Source: Peromyscus leucopus (Eukaryota > Chordata > Mammalia > Rodentia > Cricetidae). Taken from it: a stretch of DNA of 64,000 nt. Location of the stretch: contig NC_051074.1 in NCBI RefSeq assembly GCF_004664715.2, positions 21,802,058 to 21,866,057 of the forward strand, in the 5' to 3' direction. The notes beneath the pieces are model-generated. The model searched no databases and was not told the DNA's origin. It saw nothing but the letters and a program-made list of their open reading frames with translations. This document shows, one piece after another, positions 33,001-41,985 of the stretch (position 1 is its first letter; each line of letters begins with the position of its first letter). The translations under genes and the position numbers were made by a program.

Positions 33001-36000
33001 AAGTCTGTCAGCACCACGTGACCACCAAGGGTAGGTGTGGCTGCAGACATGGTCAACTGTCAGTTGCTAGTACTTGTGTGTAGTAGCTACTGTCACAACT
33101 GTCTTCTTGCCCCGAGGTTTATAAACTCCTGGGTCCACGAGTCATAGGTTTCAGATGGCATACGTGGGCACCAAGCTAGAGCCACAGTGGCTGTCCTTCT
33201 CTGTCTAGAGCTCATGGCAAAGAGTTCCTAGACCCCTTGGGCTGAATAATCGGGGCAGACAGAGGTCTGCCAGCCTTTGTCTTTAAGACCAGTCCAATAG
33301 GCAGGTTGTAGTGTGCTGAGCACTTAAGCCCAGGACTTGGCCAGGCTCAGGTCTGCGGTTGGCACAGGTGCACAGAGACTACAGAACTTGACATAGCCCC
33401 CATCTCTACACTTTTCTCTGGTAGGATCTCCCAGCGAGTAGAGCTGAGTCGGCGCCAGCTGCAGGCCATTAGGGAGAGGGTCTCCTTGGCCCAGGCTAAG
33501 ATAGACAAGATCAAGGGCAGCAAGAAGGCCATCAAGGTAGGCCATGATGTCTGTGTTCTGTGGCCGGGGCCTTGATCTTCCTGTACCCCTGCTGTTCAGC
33601 TGCACCTCGCCCTCCTCCTGTCCATAGTCACCCCATTCTTAGCGCCGCCGACTCTGAATCTGCAGGTCTTCTCTAGTGCCAAGTACCCAGCACCAGAGCG
33701 CCTGCAGGAATATGACTCCATCTTTACCGGTGCCCTCGACCCTGGTCTGCAGAGAAGACCCCGTTACAGGATCCAGAGCAAGCACCGCCCACTGGACGAG
33801 CGGGCCCTGCAGGTCTGAATGCCACCTGCCTGTCACCCATGGCTGCTGGGAAGCAGGGACTGAAGGTTGACCACGGACCGGGATGGTCCTGGGTCCGTAA
33901 GCCTGGTGCTAAAACCCCGTCCACTCTGATCCTGCCCCAGGAGAAGCTGAAATACTTTCCTGTGTGTGTGAACACCAAGTCGGAGCCTGAGGATGAAGCG
34001 GAGGAGGGACTTGGGGGTCTTCCCAGCAATATCAGCTCCATCAGCTCCCTGCTGCTTTTCAACACCACGGAAAATCTGTACGGCCAAGCGGCCAAGCGAG
34101 AGCCAGCGGGAAGAGGGGAGGGAGGGAGGGAGGGAGGGAGGCCTTGCTTAGGGAGCTTCAGGGGCCTGAGCCTGGTACAGTTCTCAGGACTGACAAGTTT
34201 GATTTGGCTTCTAAGACCTGGGTATCCAAAGGACAAACGCAGTGGGAAGGGGCGGTGGGTCAGGAGCCTGCCTGGTGCCGGGACGGGTGATGGCCTCCTG
34301 ACCCAGCCCGCTCCACAGGTACAAGAAGTATGTTTTCCTGGACCCTCTGGCTGGCGCAGTGACAAAAACCCACACGATGCTGGGCACAGAAGAGGAGAAG
34401 TTGTTTGACGCCCCTCTGTCCATCAGCAAGAGAGAGCAGCTGGAGCGGCAGGTGAGGCGGGGTGCTTGGACAGACGAGCCCTGCCGGGGCGCTGCTCCAG
34501 GGAGGGCGCCATTCAGCCTCTGCCTACCCAGCTGCGTGGGTCCACGTGTGCTGCCCGCCCTGCGGTTACAGCGTGGGGCCTGTGCCCTGGCAGAGCCGTC
34601 ACACTTCCTCTATGTACCACCTGACCCCGCAGGCTCCGGAAAACTACTTCTATGTGCCAGACCTGGGTCAAGTTCCTGAGATCGACGTGCCGTCCTACCT
34701 ACCTGACCTGCCTGGCATCGCAGATGACCTCATGTACAGTGCGGACCTGGGCCCTGGCATTGCCCCCTCCGCCCCTGGTGCCATCCCAGAACTGCCCGCC
34801 TTCCACACAGAGGTAGCTGAACCTTTCCAGCCAGGTGAGCTAGGCCCCAGGGTGGGACTGAGCCAGAGAGCCCTTGCTGGCTCCTTCCCCCACTCCTCAC
34901 ACGTTCTCACTTTCCTTACAGAGCTACAGGACGGAGTGCTGCTGGCAGCGCCGCCGCCACCGCCACCTCCCCTACCCCCTCCCCCAGCTCCCACGGTGGT
35001 GGTCAGTACCCCCCAACCACCGGTGTTCCCGGAAGTGGCGGCTGCACCCGGCCAGGCTGCCAGGGAAGAAGACACTAGCAGCAGCGTGGCCCACTCAGGT
35101 AGGGGCAGTGCAGATGGGGTTCACGCGGTCGGCCCTCATTAATAGGACCCTCAGCTTTCTCACGTTGGATCCCCAAAGACTTCTCTGGAGGTGGTTTGTT
35201 CCCAGGTCTGGGGTCTGCAGAGTTCTCATTGTGGATACCTACCTCGTCTTACAGGGTTGATGGAGTGGTTTCTGTGCTATGTATGCAGAGTTGGATTCTG
35301 ACTTTACAGGGCAGAGGAAGCCTGGGGATGGTGGTGTGCCCTGTTTCTAGTTAAGCCGGTGGGAAAGGGTCTATTAGCAAACTTGAAATTTCCAGATTTC
35401 AGTTTTCCATTGTATCTCAATCTCCAGCCACTTCGAGGGGTGGAAAATCCTTTGTTGGCTCATGGTGCTCAGCACATCCGACTCACAGGGTCTGTCACTG
35501 CAGAGTGTCGTCGAAACAGGGGGTGAAGAGGGAGGAGAGATGCCTAGACACGAGGCCCCTCAGCTCATTGTCTGCAGAAATCCAAGACCATACTGCATAG
35601 TCCTAGCAGCCACAGTTCCACAGCTGGGCTTCCCTGTGGATGATAGCCCCCTCCGTTTGCCAGGATCCTGAAGTCACCTCCAGCCTCAGGCTGGGCAGCT
35701 TTCCTCATCTTGCAATGCTGAGCAATCCTTTACCCTTCTCCTTACAGCCTCTGTCCAAGGAGCTCCTAAGGAGGTGGTTGACCCCTCCAGTGGCCGGGCC
35801 ACTCTGCTTGAGTCCATCCGCCAAGCTGGGGGCATTGGCAAGGCCAAGCTGCGTAGTGTGAAGGAGCGCAAGCTGGAGAAGAAGAAACAGAAGGAGCAGG
35901 AGCAAGGTGAGGGCACCGAGGGTCTGCTGTAGCAGCTAGGCTCCTGGTCAACCCACAGGAAGTCCCTTGTGGCCACCCTGACAGGTACCCTTGTCCCTCT

Positions 36001-36779
36001 GGCCTGGGCCGTGGGTTCGCTAGGAGAAGCTTTCCCGTCTTGAGCTCTCCCAGCTGAAGCCATGAGGGAGTAGAACTTTGACAAGCATTGTCCAAGGGAA
36101 CCTGAAGTCCTCAGAGCTGAGACAGAGGACTGATCCTTATCCATCCTGAGGATAAGGCCTTATGTCTACCAAGAACCCTTGCTCGTGGCATCCTAGTTAA
36201 TCTGTGTGTAAAGTGTCAGATGCCCTGGGTTTGCATCACGGATCTTCTGACCCGCTTTGTGACCGTCTGTCAATATGGCCTGGCCTCTTTGAGCCTGTGT
36301 GCTTGTCCACACCGGGGTACCGAGAACTGAGACATGAAGGCAGGCCTGGGCCATGGGCATGCCGTGGCAAGGGTGTGTGTGTGGGAGTGCCTCGGGGGGC
36401 AGGTGAGCCCAGTGTGCGACTGTCCTTGACACTACCTAATACCGTGCTTGGTCTCTTCTTCCCTCCTCACCCTTCTCTCTCCCACCGCAGTGAGGGCCAC
36501 CAGCCAAGGCGGGGACTTGATGTCAGATCTCTTTAACAAGCTGGTCATGAGGCGCAAAGGTAGGCATCTCGTGCATCTCTGTCTTCAGGGGCTGGTGAAG
36601 TGGCCGCCCCGCCCCTCTCTCATCGCCTCTCCCTCCCAGGTATTTCTGGAAAAGGACCCGGCACCGGAACCAGCGAGGGGCCCGGTGGAGCCTTCAGCCG
36701 GATGTCAGACTCCATTCCCCCTCTGCCGCCCCCGCAGCAGCCCGCGGGAGACGAGGACGAGGACGACTGGGAGTCCTAA
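26944..36779 (+). CDS. Washc1: WASH complex subunit 1, complete coding region (10 exons)
   Basis: The ten coding exons are 26944-27092, 33425-33536, 33666-33812, 33941-34077, 34319-34451, 34633-34834, 34922-35098, 35748-35906, 36491-36559 and 36640-36779. They join in frame to 474 codons plus TAA, close to the 465 of human WASHC1. All introns are GT-AG. WASHC1 is the Arp2/3-activating subunit of the pentameric WASH complex on endosomes. It makes branched actin for retromer-dependent sorting and fission. The order is an N-terminal WASH homology region (about 1-165), a middle linker, a proline-rich block in exon 7, a WH2/V segment in exon 8 (about 365-390), a C-helix in exon 9 (about 406-428) and an acidic tail ending DDWES. 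Lys219 appears to align with the regulatory Lys220 ubiquitination site of the human protein. The ATG is 5 bp inside its exon and begins the conserved MTPV. No frame disruption was seen, so this is an intact gene. Confidence 0.96.
28105..28290 (-). repeat. B1/B4-type SINE, reverse
   Basis: Contains 'gaacttgctgtgtcctgga', 'gatcctcctgctttccac' and 'gtgctgggattagaggtgtgcg'. Confidence 0.6.
28330..28530 (+). repeat. B3-type SINE
   Basis: Contains 'gggttaaggcacttgctgcc', 'gggacccacatggtagaagg' and a T-rich run after 28527. Confidence 0.65.
28670..29010. repeat. LTR-like rodent repeat (unnamed)
   Basis: CpG-containing block with 'gggaggtttattttgtgggg', 'ctgcccggtctacctccagcg' and 'ggggttggaacttccaggtca'. 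Its composition differs from the surrounding intron. I recognise it as a repeated LTR-like sequence of cricetid genomes but cannot name the family. Confidence 0.45.
31201..31553 (+). repeat. Rodent interspersed repeat (RMER-like), copy 2
   Basis: Same family and orientation as 17406-17743. It carries an eight-or-more C run near 31228 and the shared 3' end 'cagcaatagaaaccctaact'. The two copies share most blocks but differ by several indels. Confidence 0.7.
32190..32430. repeat. Rodent interspersed repeat, unnamed
   Basis: Contains 'tgataaaatatcctgtcag', 'gggtttattttgactgacagtt' and 'gagctgcagtgcatcctgg', motifs of a common rodent repeat. A weaker relative may lie at 29155-29330. Confidence 0.45.
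33425..33536 (+). CDS. Washc1: Washc1 coding exon 2
   Basis: Acceptor 'tggtag', donor GTAGGC. It completes Arg50 and encodes [20 protein letters not shown] and onward to KGSKKAIK, a heptad-like coiled-coil segment of the WASH homology region. Confidence 0.95.
33666..33812 (+). CDS. Washc1: Washc1 coding exon 3
   Basis: Acceptor 'ctgcag', donor GTCTGA (a weak +3/+4 context). The 49 codons run from [10 protein letters not shown] to DERALQ and are strongly conserved with human WASHC1. Confidence 0.95.
33941..34077 (+). CDS. Washc1: Washc1 coding exon 4
   Basis: Acceptor 'gccccag'. It encodes [13 protein letters not shown] through NTTEN and ends in CT, with donor GTACGG at 34078, which is a poor consensus. 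The next exon begins GTACAAG, so four bases (GTAC) repeat at the junction. This boundary was chosen because it keeps ENLYKKYVF intact. Confidence 0.88.
34119..34142 (+). repeat. (GGGA)n tract, potential G-quadruplex, downstream of a weak donor
   Basis: About six GGGA units start 41 bp past the weak GTACGG donor of Washc1 exon 4. Intronic G-runs are known splicing enhancers for weak donors; a role here is inferred. Confidence 0.8.
34319..34451 (+). CDS. Washc1: Washc1 coding exon 5
   Basis: Acceptor 'ctccacag', donor GTGAGG. It encodes [19 protein letters not shown] onward to [11 protein letters not shown] and includes Lys219, the likely counterpart of human Lys220. Confidence 0.94.
34633..34834 (+). 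CDS. Washc1: Washc1 coding exon 6
   Basis: Acceptor 'ccccgcag', donor GTGAGC. It encodes [20 protein letters not shown] through [10 protein letters not shown], the conserved linker before the proline-rich region. Confidence 0.95.
34922..35098 (+). CDS. Washc1: Washc1 coding exon 7 (proline-rich)
   Basis: Acceptor 'ccttacag', donor GTAGGG. It encodes [19 protein letters not shown] and a less conserved Pro/Ala/Ser segment ending SVAHS. Poly-proline of this kind typically binds profilin or SH3 domains. Confidence 0.94.
35099..35747 (+). other. Washc1: Washc1 intron 8 (between coding exons 7 and 8)
   Basis: A 649-bp intron with no repeat or RNA gene recognised. Confidence 0.8.
35748..35906 (+). 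CDS. Washc1: Washc1 coding exon 8 (WH2/V region)
   Basis: Acceptor 'ccttacag', donor GTGAGG. It holds the actin-binding WH2-like helix with [20 protein letters not shown], then a Lys/Glu-rich helix ([15 protein letters not shown]). Confidence 0.96.
36491..36559 (+). CDS. Washc1: Washc1 coding exon 9 (central/C helix)
   Basis: Acceptor 'caccgcag', donor GTAGGC. It encodes [20 protein letters not shown], the amphipathic Arp2/3-binding connector. Confidence 0.96.
36640..36779 (+). CDS. Washc1: Washc1 coding exon 10 and stop
   Basis: Acceptor 'cctcccag'. It encodes a glycine-rich linker, a short proline run and the acidic tail DEDEDDWES. The tail Trp is the hallmark Arp2/3 contact. TAA is at 36777-36779. 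Confidence 0.96.
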
Positions 36780-37085
36780 GAGTGCTTCCAGCCTCCCCCG
36801 CAGTCGGCAGGACCGGCGGGCCGGGAGGGGCTCCGTGGCCAGCTGGGGCCTTTCAGGTCCTGTTGCCCAAGGAGGTCCAGGGGGTTTTGTTCCAGGTCTG
36901 AACCCGGTTTCTCTTCATGGAGTGAGGGCTGGGTGAGCCATCTGCTGCTCCCCCGCTTCATGTGACTGCTTTGCTCGATCGTCCCCTGAAGAGTACCACA
37001 GCAACAGGGTGGGATGAAGAAAGTCACTGTAGACCTGAGCCCAAGCCAACAGTGCCCTTTTAATAAAGGAAGAGTAGCCATGCCG
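36780..37085 (+). other. Washc1: Washc1 3' UTR
   Basis: About 300 bp of 3' UTR ending shortly after the AATAAA at 37062-37067. The exact cleavage site is not visible. Confidence 0.75.
37062..37067 (+). terminator. Washc1: Polyadenylation signal AATAAA of Washc1
   Basis: A canonical hexamer 283 bp past the stop codon, in the correct orientation. Confidence 0.8.
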
Positions 37086-39472
37086 GCTGCCGACCGCTTC
37101 CTGGAGTGTGAACTGTCCTTCCCGAATGTTCTCAGGCACAGTGCGGGAAGTCTGGGGGAACTGGGCTCTTTCTCCGGGATCAAGGCAAATGGAGATGAGG
37201 GCAGCTATTACTGGGGGTGGGGGGGGGGCTATTTTTCCACTGGAAAAATGTCTTGGTGTTTGCTGAAGGGGCTGAGGAGAATTTAGAGGCAAGCCAGGGA
37301 GCCCCGTGAAGGACAGAACACATGAGGGACAGGGATGTAGTTAGGAACTGAAACTGGCTTGAGGTCCCTGTGGACACAAGAGCCCTGAAGATGTCGATTC
37401 CTGTGGTCTAGACGAGAGGATCGAAGATCGAGGACTCCTCATTGCGCAGATGCCTCCTGGGAAGGGCAGCGGGAAGCTGGTCCTGGCTGTGTTGAGTGGG
37501 ACAAGCAGATCTTGGGGGCTGAGCTGCCCCGGGCTAGGCAGGCAGGGCTAGCTAGGGCTTGCTGTTTGTTCAAGCTGATCCACGTTTGCTCCTGGTAGCT
37601 CTTTGCTGTACGGGCCGTGGTGAGGGCCACTCAGGTGTGCCATAGGCTGTCAGAGGAGCTGGAGCTCTTGGGATGAAACTGCGCGTGCAGGAGAGTTACC
37701 AAGAGGGCTTTGTGGGGAGGGGAAGGCAGCTTGAACCTTCCACACAGCAGTGAAGGCGAAGACCAAAGGTATGGAAACCAGATGGGCAGCTCTGCCAGGA
37801 CAGGAGGGTAGGCGGATGCCCGCAGCTTCTCTGGGACCTGATGGTCACTGAGGGTGGGACTCTGAGTCACATGTACCTCACAATGGGTGGCCACCTGGTA
37901 ACTTCCCCTCCTCTGCCCTCACATGGGAAATGTGGCAGGTAACTGTCCCTCATCCTCGAGCTGTCTATCAGCCCCCAGCTTGCCCCTTGCCTCTAGCTTG
38001 GTGACAGACAGCCTTGATATTTTTCCCCAGCGCCTTCCCCGGTGGGGACCTGACCTGGAGTTCTCGTCTGGGAAGGACACAGAAGATGGCTGGTCTGTTC
38101 TTACCTGCCCTGGTGTCCCGGATCTGCAGTCAAGGCCAGGTTTCATGGACCCAGGCCAGTGACATGTGTTAGAGATGAAGTCATCGAGAAGAGCAATTTG
38201 GATGGAGCCCAAATTCTCTTGTGAAGTCAGGGACTAGCTACTGTCAAAGCAGGGCCTTGCCACCCCTGGGCCATGGGTGACACCCTCAGACCAGGGTCCT
38301 TAACAGGCAGGGCTCAGCCGCGTTCCTTGAATAAGTCTGTTAAACAAGCCATAGTGTAAAGTAGGAAAGGGAGCTTTGTTCAGTGTGACTCCCCTGGGGA
38401 GGGAGCAAAGAGGTCTGCTTCTCTCCCCCACTGCTGCCAAGGCCATCTTTGGAGTCCTAACATGAGCGTTAGGTTTAAACAAAAGGTAAGAGACATGGTC
38501 AAATGTGGTCCAGCCCATCATGACAAGGCAGCTGTATGGAACAAGGCTCCCCTCTGCCTAGTCCCAGAGCCTCAGCCTTTTCCTTCTCCTGGTATGAGAT
38601 CCTAAGGGAAATTCCAGTTCCTGGAGGTCCATCATCAGCTCAATGGTCTCATAGACACAGGGAAGACACAGGTGTCCCTAGAATATCTTTGTTCTTGTGA
38701 GGATGGCCCCAGGCTCCTCTCCCCAGCCCTCCCCTGTTCTCTGAAATGCTGGAGATACTTCAAAGGGTCTGATAAGTAAACTGTCTTAAGTATAGTATCA
38801 CCACATACTTGTGGGGGGCCACAGGAGCCAATGGCATATATGGCCAGGCCTTCACAGCTTCATCAGCTGTTGCTACCTACCCCTCTGGCTCTTTCCCTCT
38901 CCCCATCCTGCACTCACCCCCTGAGAAGGGTGTGTTTCAGCTTGGAGACCCAGTCCATGCCAAAGAACTCTGCAAGTCACAGCTACCCACATCTCTGTTT
39001 CATGGGGCTTCAGCCCCTGCAAAGGGGGCGCTGTCTACCAGGCCAAGTTATCAGAAGTTAATCCCCTTGGTCCTCTTCCCTCAGACCACAGAGAAGAGCA
39101 GGGCTTCTTCAGACGGCCTCCAGCCAGGCTTCTCTGGGGAAGCCCACTACTATTCCAAGCTGCCAGGCCTACATGGCCTCTGGATCCAGTCTTATTTCCA
39201 CCCCTCTGCTTGGAATTGCTCTCGTTACCTGATCCGCCTGGTTTGCTTTCTTGATACTGTGAAAGTCGAGAGAGCAGGCAAGATTGAGAAATGGGAAAGC
39301 AAAACCTCACACGGGCTGCACCAGCGTGAGGGCAGAAAGAGTGCAGAATCCCACCCAGCAGACCACTGGGGCAGTCTGGTTCGTCTCGAGAATATGGGGC
39401 AAGACAACGCTTTCCAAAAAGAGGACTTCGGAAGACCCGTGATGTCTTGGGACTGCTTAAGATCCTGGGTTT
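37086..39472. other. Intergenic, downstream of Washc1; no gene identified
   Basis: Mostly unique sequence. It includes an open stretch of 241 codons (38809-39534, plus) that I do not recognise and that runs into a B1 SINE. No exon of a known neighbour was found. Confidence 0.5.
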
Positions 39473-39580
39473 TCACCAGGCAGTGGTGGTACGTGCTCTC
39501 AGCTCTTCGGGAGGCAGAGGCAAGAATCTCCTGAGTTCTGGAACAGCCAGGGTTACCCAGAGAAATCCTGTCTTGAAGGG

Positions 39581-39603
<23 letters not shown>
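39473..39603 (+). repeat. B1 SINE with A23 tail
   Basis: A shortened B1 head ('caggcagtggtggtacgtgc') followed by 'aacagccagggttacccagaga' and a long A-run at 39581-39603, suggesting a fairly young or re-expanded tail. Confidence 0.85.
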
Positions 39604-39611
<8 letters not shown>

Positions 39612-40050
39612 GAAAAGAAAAAGGAAGCTCCTGGGTTTTGAAGCCTGGGGCTGGAACTTGACACAATCAAACTTTAGGGCAACAGTAACTCAGCCCACGG
39701 AGCCTGGAAGTGGGTTAAGGAGGCAGAAACTGAAGTGTCACAGGTTGGCAAGCTTGAGGAGTCCCAGGAGGCACTCCAGATGGCACTGTCCTCACAAAGC
39801 TGGGTCTGGCTGCAGGGCTACTCAGCGTTTCCTGATGGCCATGCCCACCAGCAGTCCCTCTGGGCACAGATATGGCACAGAGGGGAAGAAACACACCACT
39901 GCCTTGGGGCTCACTTCATGGGCTGTGGAGAATGTGACCTAACTCATCTCTGTGCAGAAGGCAGCAAGGAGCCCCCAGGAGGCAGATCCTGCAGCCCGTT
40001 GTGTGGCACTGTTCCCAGGAGATGGGAACAAAAGTCTACTCATCTCTGAT
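39604..40050. other. Intergenic, no gene seen
   Basis: Unique sequence with no recognised features. Confidence 0.5.
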
Positions 40051-40330
40051 AGGGAACCAATGTGAGGCGCCCACCAAAGTCCAGCTCGGTGAACCAATGA
40101 GTTTTACTGGGGTTGCAGGAATATGAGTGAAGGATGACGGGCAGACATTTCTCAAAGACAGCTGCCATCACCCAAAAGCCTGCTCCAGCCTGACAGCCCC
40201 AAAAGCTGGAACACTGGAGCACACCACACAACCTGCAGGCAGCGAGAGGGTCCCTTTCAGATAGCTTGGTTGGTCTGAGCCTTTTCCAGGCAGCTCAGTG
40301 TGTCTTAGCATGCCTGCCAACAGACCCGTG
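40050..40330. repeat. LTR-like rodent interspersed repeat, copy 2
   Basis: Left part 'agtccagctcggtgaaccaatg' matches copy 1 at 14933 directly. The segment at about 40184-40250 matches copy 1 (about 15155-15215) only as its reverse complement. Confidence 0.6.
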
Positions 40331-40635
40331 ATCAGCTTCAGGGACTTCCTGGAGCTGTTTTGAGTTCTTTGCTGAGCTTAAGGAGATTCCTCTCAAGATG
40401 GACTGTTTACTTTCCCTTAGTTTCTCTTCCGGTGAATATCCTGTGTGTGAATGAGCTTCCCTCCATGATGGAAGGTCTTCATTCCATAGGAACTGCTTCA
40501 CAGCGTCCCACCACTTGCTCCTACATCCTTTCTGCCCGATTTTCTGCAGTGGTCCAGAGCCTTGGAGGGGGTAACACGGACATTTGACTCTTCTAACTCT
40601 AGTAGGGTAGGGAAACTATTTTTTAAGTTTTAAAA

Positions 40636-40781
40636 GACAAGAGTCTCTCTGTTTCAAAACAGGCAGCCCTGGCTGCCCAGGATTCATTCTGTAGAGCAGG
40701 CTGGCCTTGAACTCGCAAAGATCCACTTGCCTCTGCCTCCTGAGTGCTGGGACTAAAGGTGTGCACCAACACAGTCCAGCA
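40636..40781 (-). repeat. B1 SINE
   Basis: Reverse B1 with 'ctggccttgaactcgcaaagat' (part) and 'ctgagtgctgggactaaagg'. Confidence 0.9.
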
Positions 40782-41553
40782 CTTTTTTTTTTTAAACCTG
40801 TTTCTAGAACATGGCTGATGGTCAATGTCAGTGGTATTTCTTCTGTGGTAAAATACAAGTGTGGAAAATACAGAGAACAAGAAATAGAAGAACATAAATG
40901 ATCGTCAACAGCAGCAATAACCTCTAGTCATAAGTGCAGATGTTGGGAAGTGCTTAGCTAGTACATCATACTCACTGACTAGAGCAATGGCAATTGTTTT
41001 TCCCCTGGGACCTATGGCTTCCCTGGCCATAGGTTCTGTGTAAGCCCCCAGCACTAAATGTGAATTTCCTCTCATGAAGCAGACCTTCGTCTAATCGGAG
41101 AGCTGGGTCCATCCATAAATACATGTGCCGCTATGGCCCTATCTGGCAAGTCTTGTCAGGCACTTTTTATTATTGAGTATGCAGAATCCATAACTGAGTA
41201 GGACTTGGGATCATAATTATTCTCAGTGACCTGAGTAACATCTCTGGCGATACAAGAGCTAGACCATAGGTTGGGAACACTTCCAGCTCAGTTCAAGACC
41301 TGCAACCAAAGCAAGGGATGTCTTCAGCAAGAGTGTCGCACCATCCAGTTTTGGAATGTAACCAACATCAATGGAGATCTTTATTGTTTTAGTGGCCTCT
41401 AGAGCATCCCTGGGCAACATCTCAGGAGGTAATCCACCCCCAATACTAGGATTTTTAACAACTTTATAGTTTCTGTGAGCATCTGTTCTTACTTTTACAA
41501 GATATCCTTGTTTATTCTTTGTGAACTGATTTTTTGTTAGTTTTATTGTGTGT

Positions 41554-41555
<2 letters not shown>
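40782..41555. other. Intergenic, no gene seen
   Basis: Unique AT-richer sequence without a convincing open frame. Confidence 0.5.

Positions 41556-41590
<35 letters not shown>
41556..41590. repeat. poly-T tract
   Basis: An uninterrupted run of 35 T. Confidence 0.95.
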
Positions 41591-41593
<3 letters not shown>

Positions 41594-41606
41594 TTTACTT
41601 ATTTAA

Positions 41607-41812
41607 GGCCGGGGTGGTGGTGGTGGTGGTGGTGGTGGTGGTGGTGATGGTGATGGTGATGGTGGTGCACGCCTTTAATCCCAGCACTCGGGAGGCAGAG
41701 CCAGGCGGATCTCTGTGAGTTCGAGGCCAGCTTGGTCTATAGAGCGAGATCCAGGACAGGCACCAAAACTACACAGAGAAACCCTGTCTCAGAACCGCCC
41801 CCCCCCCAAAAA
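41607..41812 (+). repeat. B1 SINE with (GGT/GAT)n-expanded head
   Basis: Cricetid-type B1 ('gacaggcaccaaaactacac'). Its GGTGGTGG head is expanded to about 18 trinucleotide units (41613-41667), including GAT variants. A C9 run lies near 41798. Confidence 0.92.
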
Positions 41813-41985
41813 AAAAGATTTATTTATTTAGCATGTATACAGTGTTCTACCTGCATCCCTGCAGGCCAGAAAAGGGCACCAGATCTCACTACAGATAGTT
41901 GTGAGCCACCATGTGGTTGCTGAGAATTGAACTCAGGACCTCTGGAAGAATAACCTTAACCTGTGAGCCATCTCTCCAGCCCATG
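41813..41985 (-). repeat. B2 SINE
   Basis: Reverse B2 ending 'gtgagccatctctccagccc'. It directly abuts the tail of the preceding plus-strand B1. Confidence 0.92.

Larger units (their letters stand above)
27093..33424 (+). other. Washc1: Washc1 intron 2
   Basis: A 6.3-kb intron. It holds B1/B4 (28105-28290) and B3 (28330-28530) SINEs, an LTR-like block (28670-29010), RMER-like repeats (31201-31553 and probably 32190-32430) and a GC-rich G-run stretch at 30700-30790. Segments 27100-28100, 29330-31200 and 32430-33420 hold no recognised feature. Overlapping open frames on both strands there are not supported as genes. Confidence 0.7.

Noticed and set aside
33724..34365. 213-codon minus-strand open frame
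   Set aside because: A shadow of the GC-rich Washc1 exons 3-5 on the opposite strand, with no independent signals.
34462..35142. 226-codon open frame as a separate gene
   Set aside because: It is a read-through of Washc1 exons 6 and 7 plus introns. The true frame is defined by the splice sites at 34633, 34834, 34922 and 35098.
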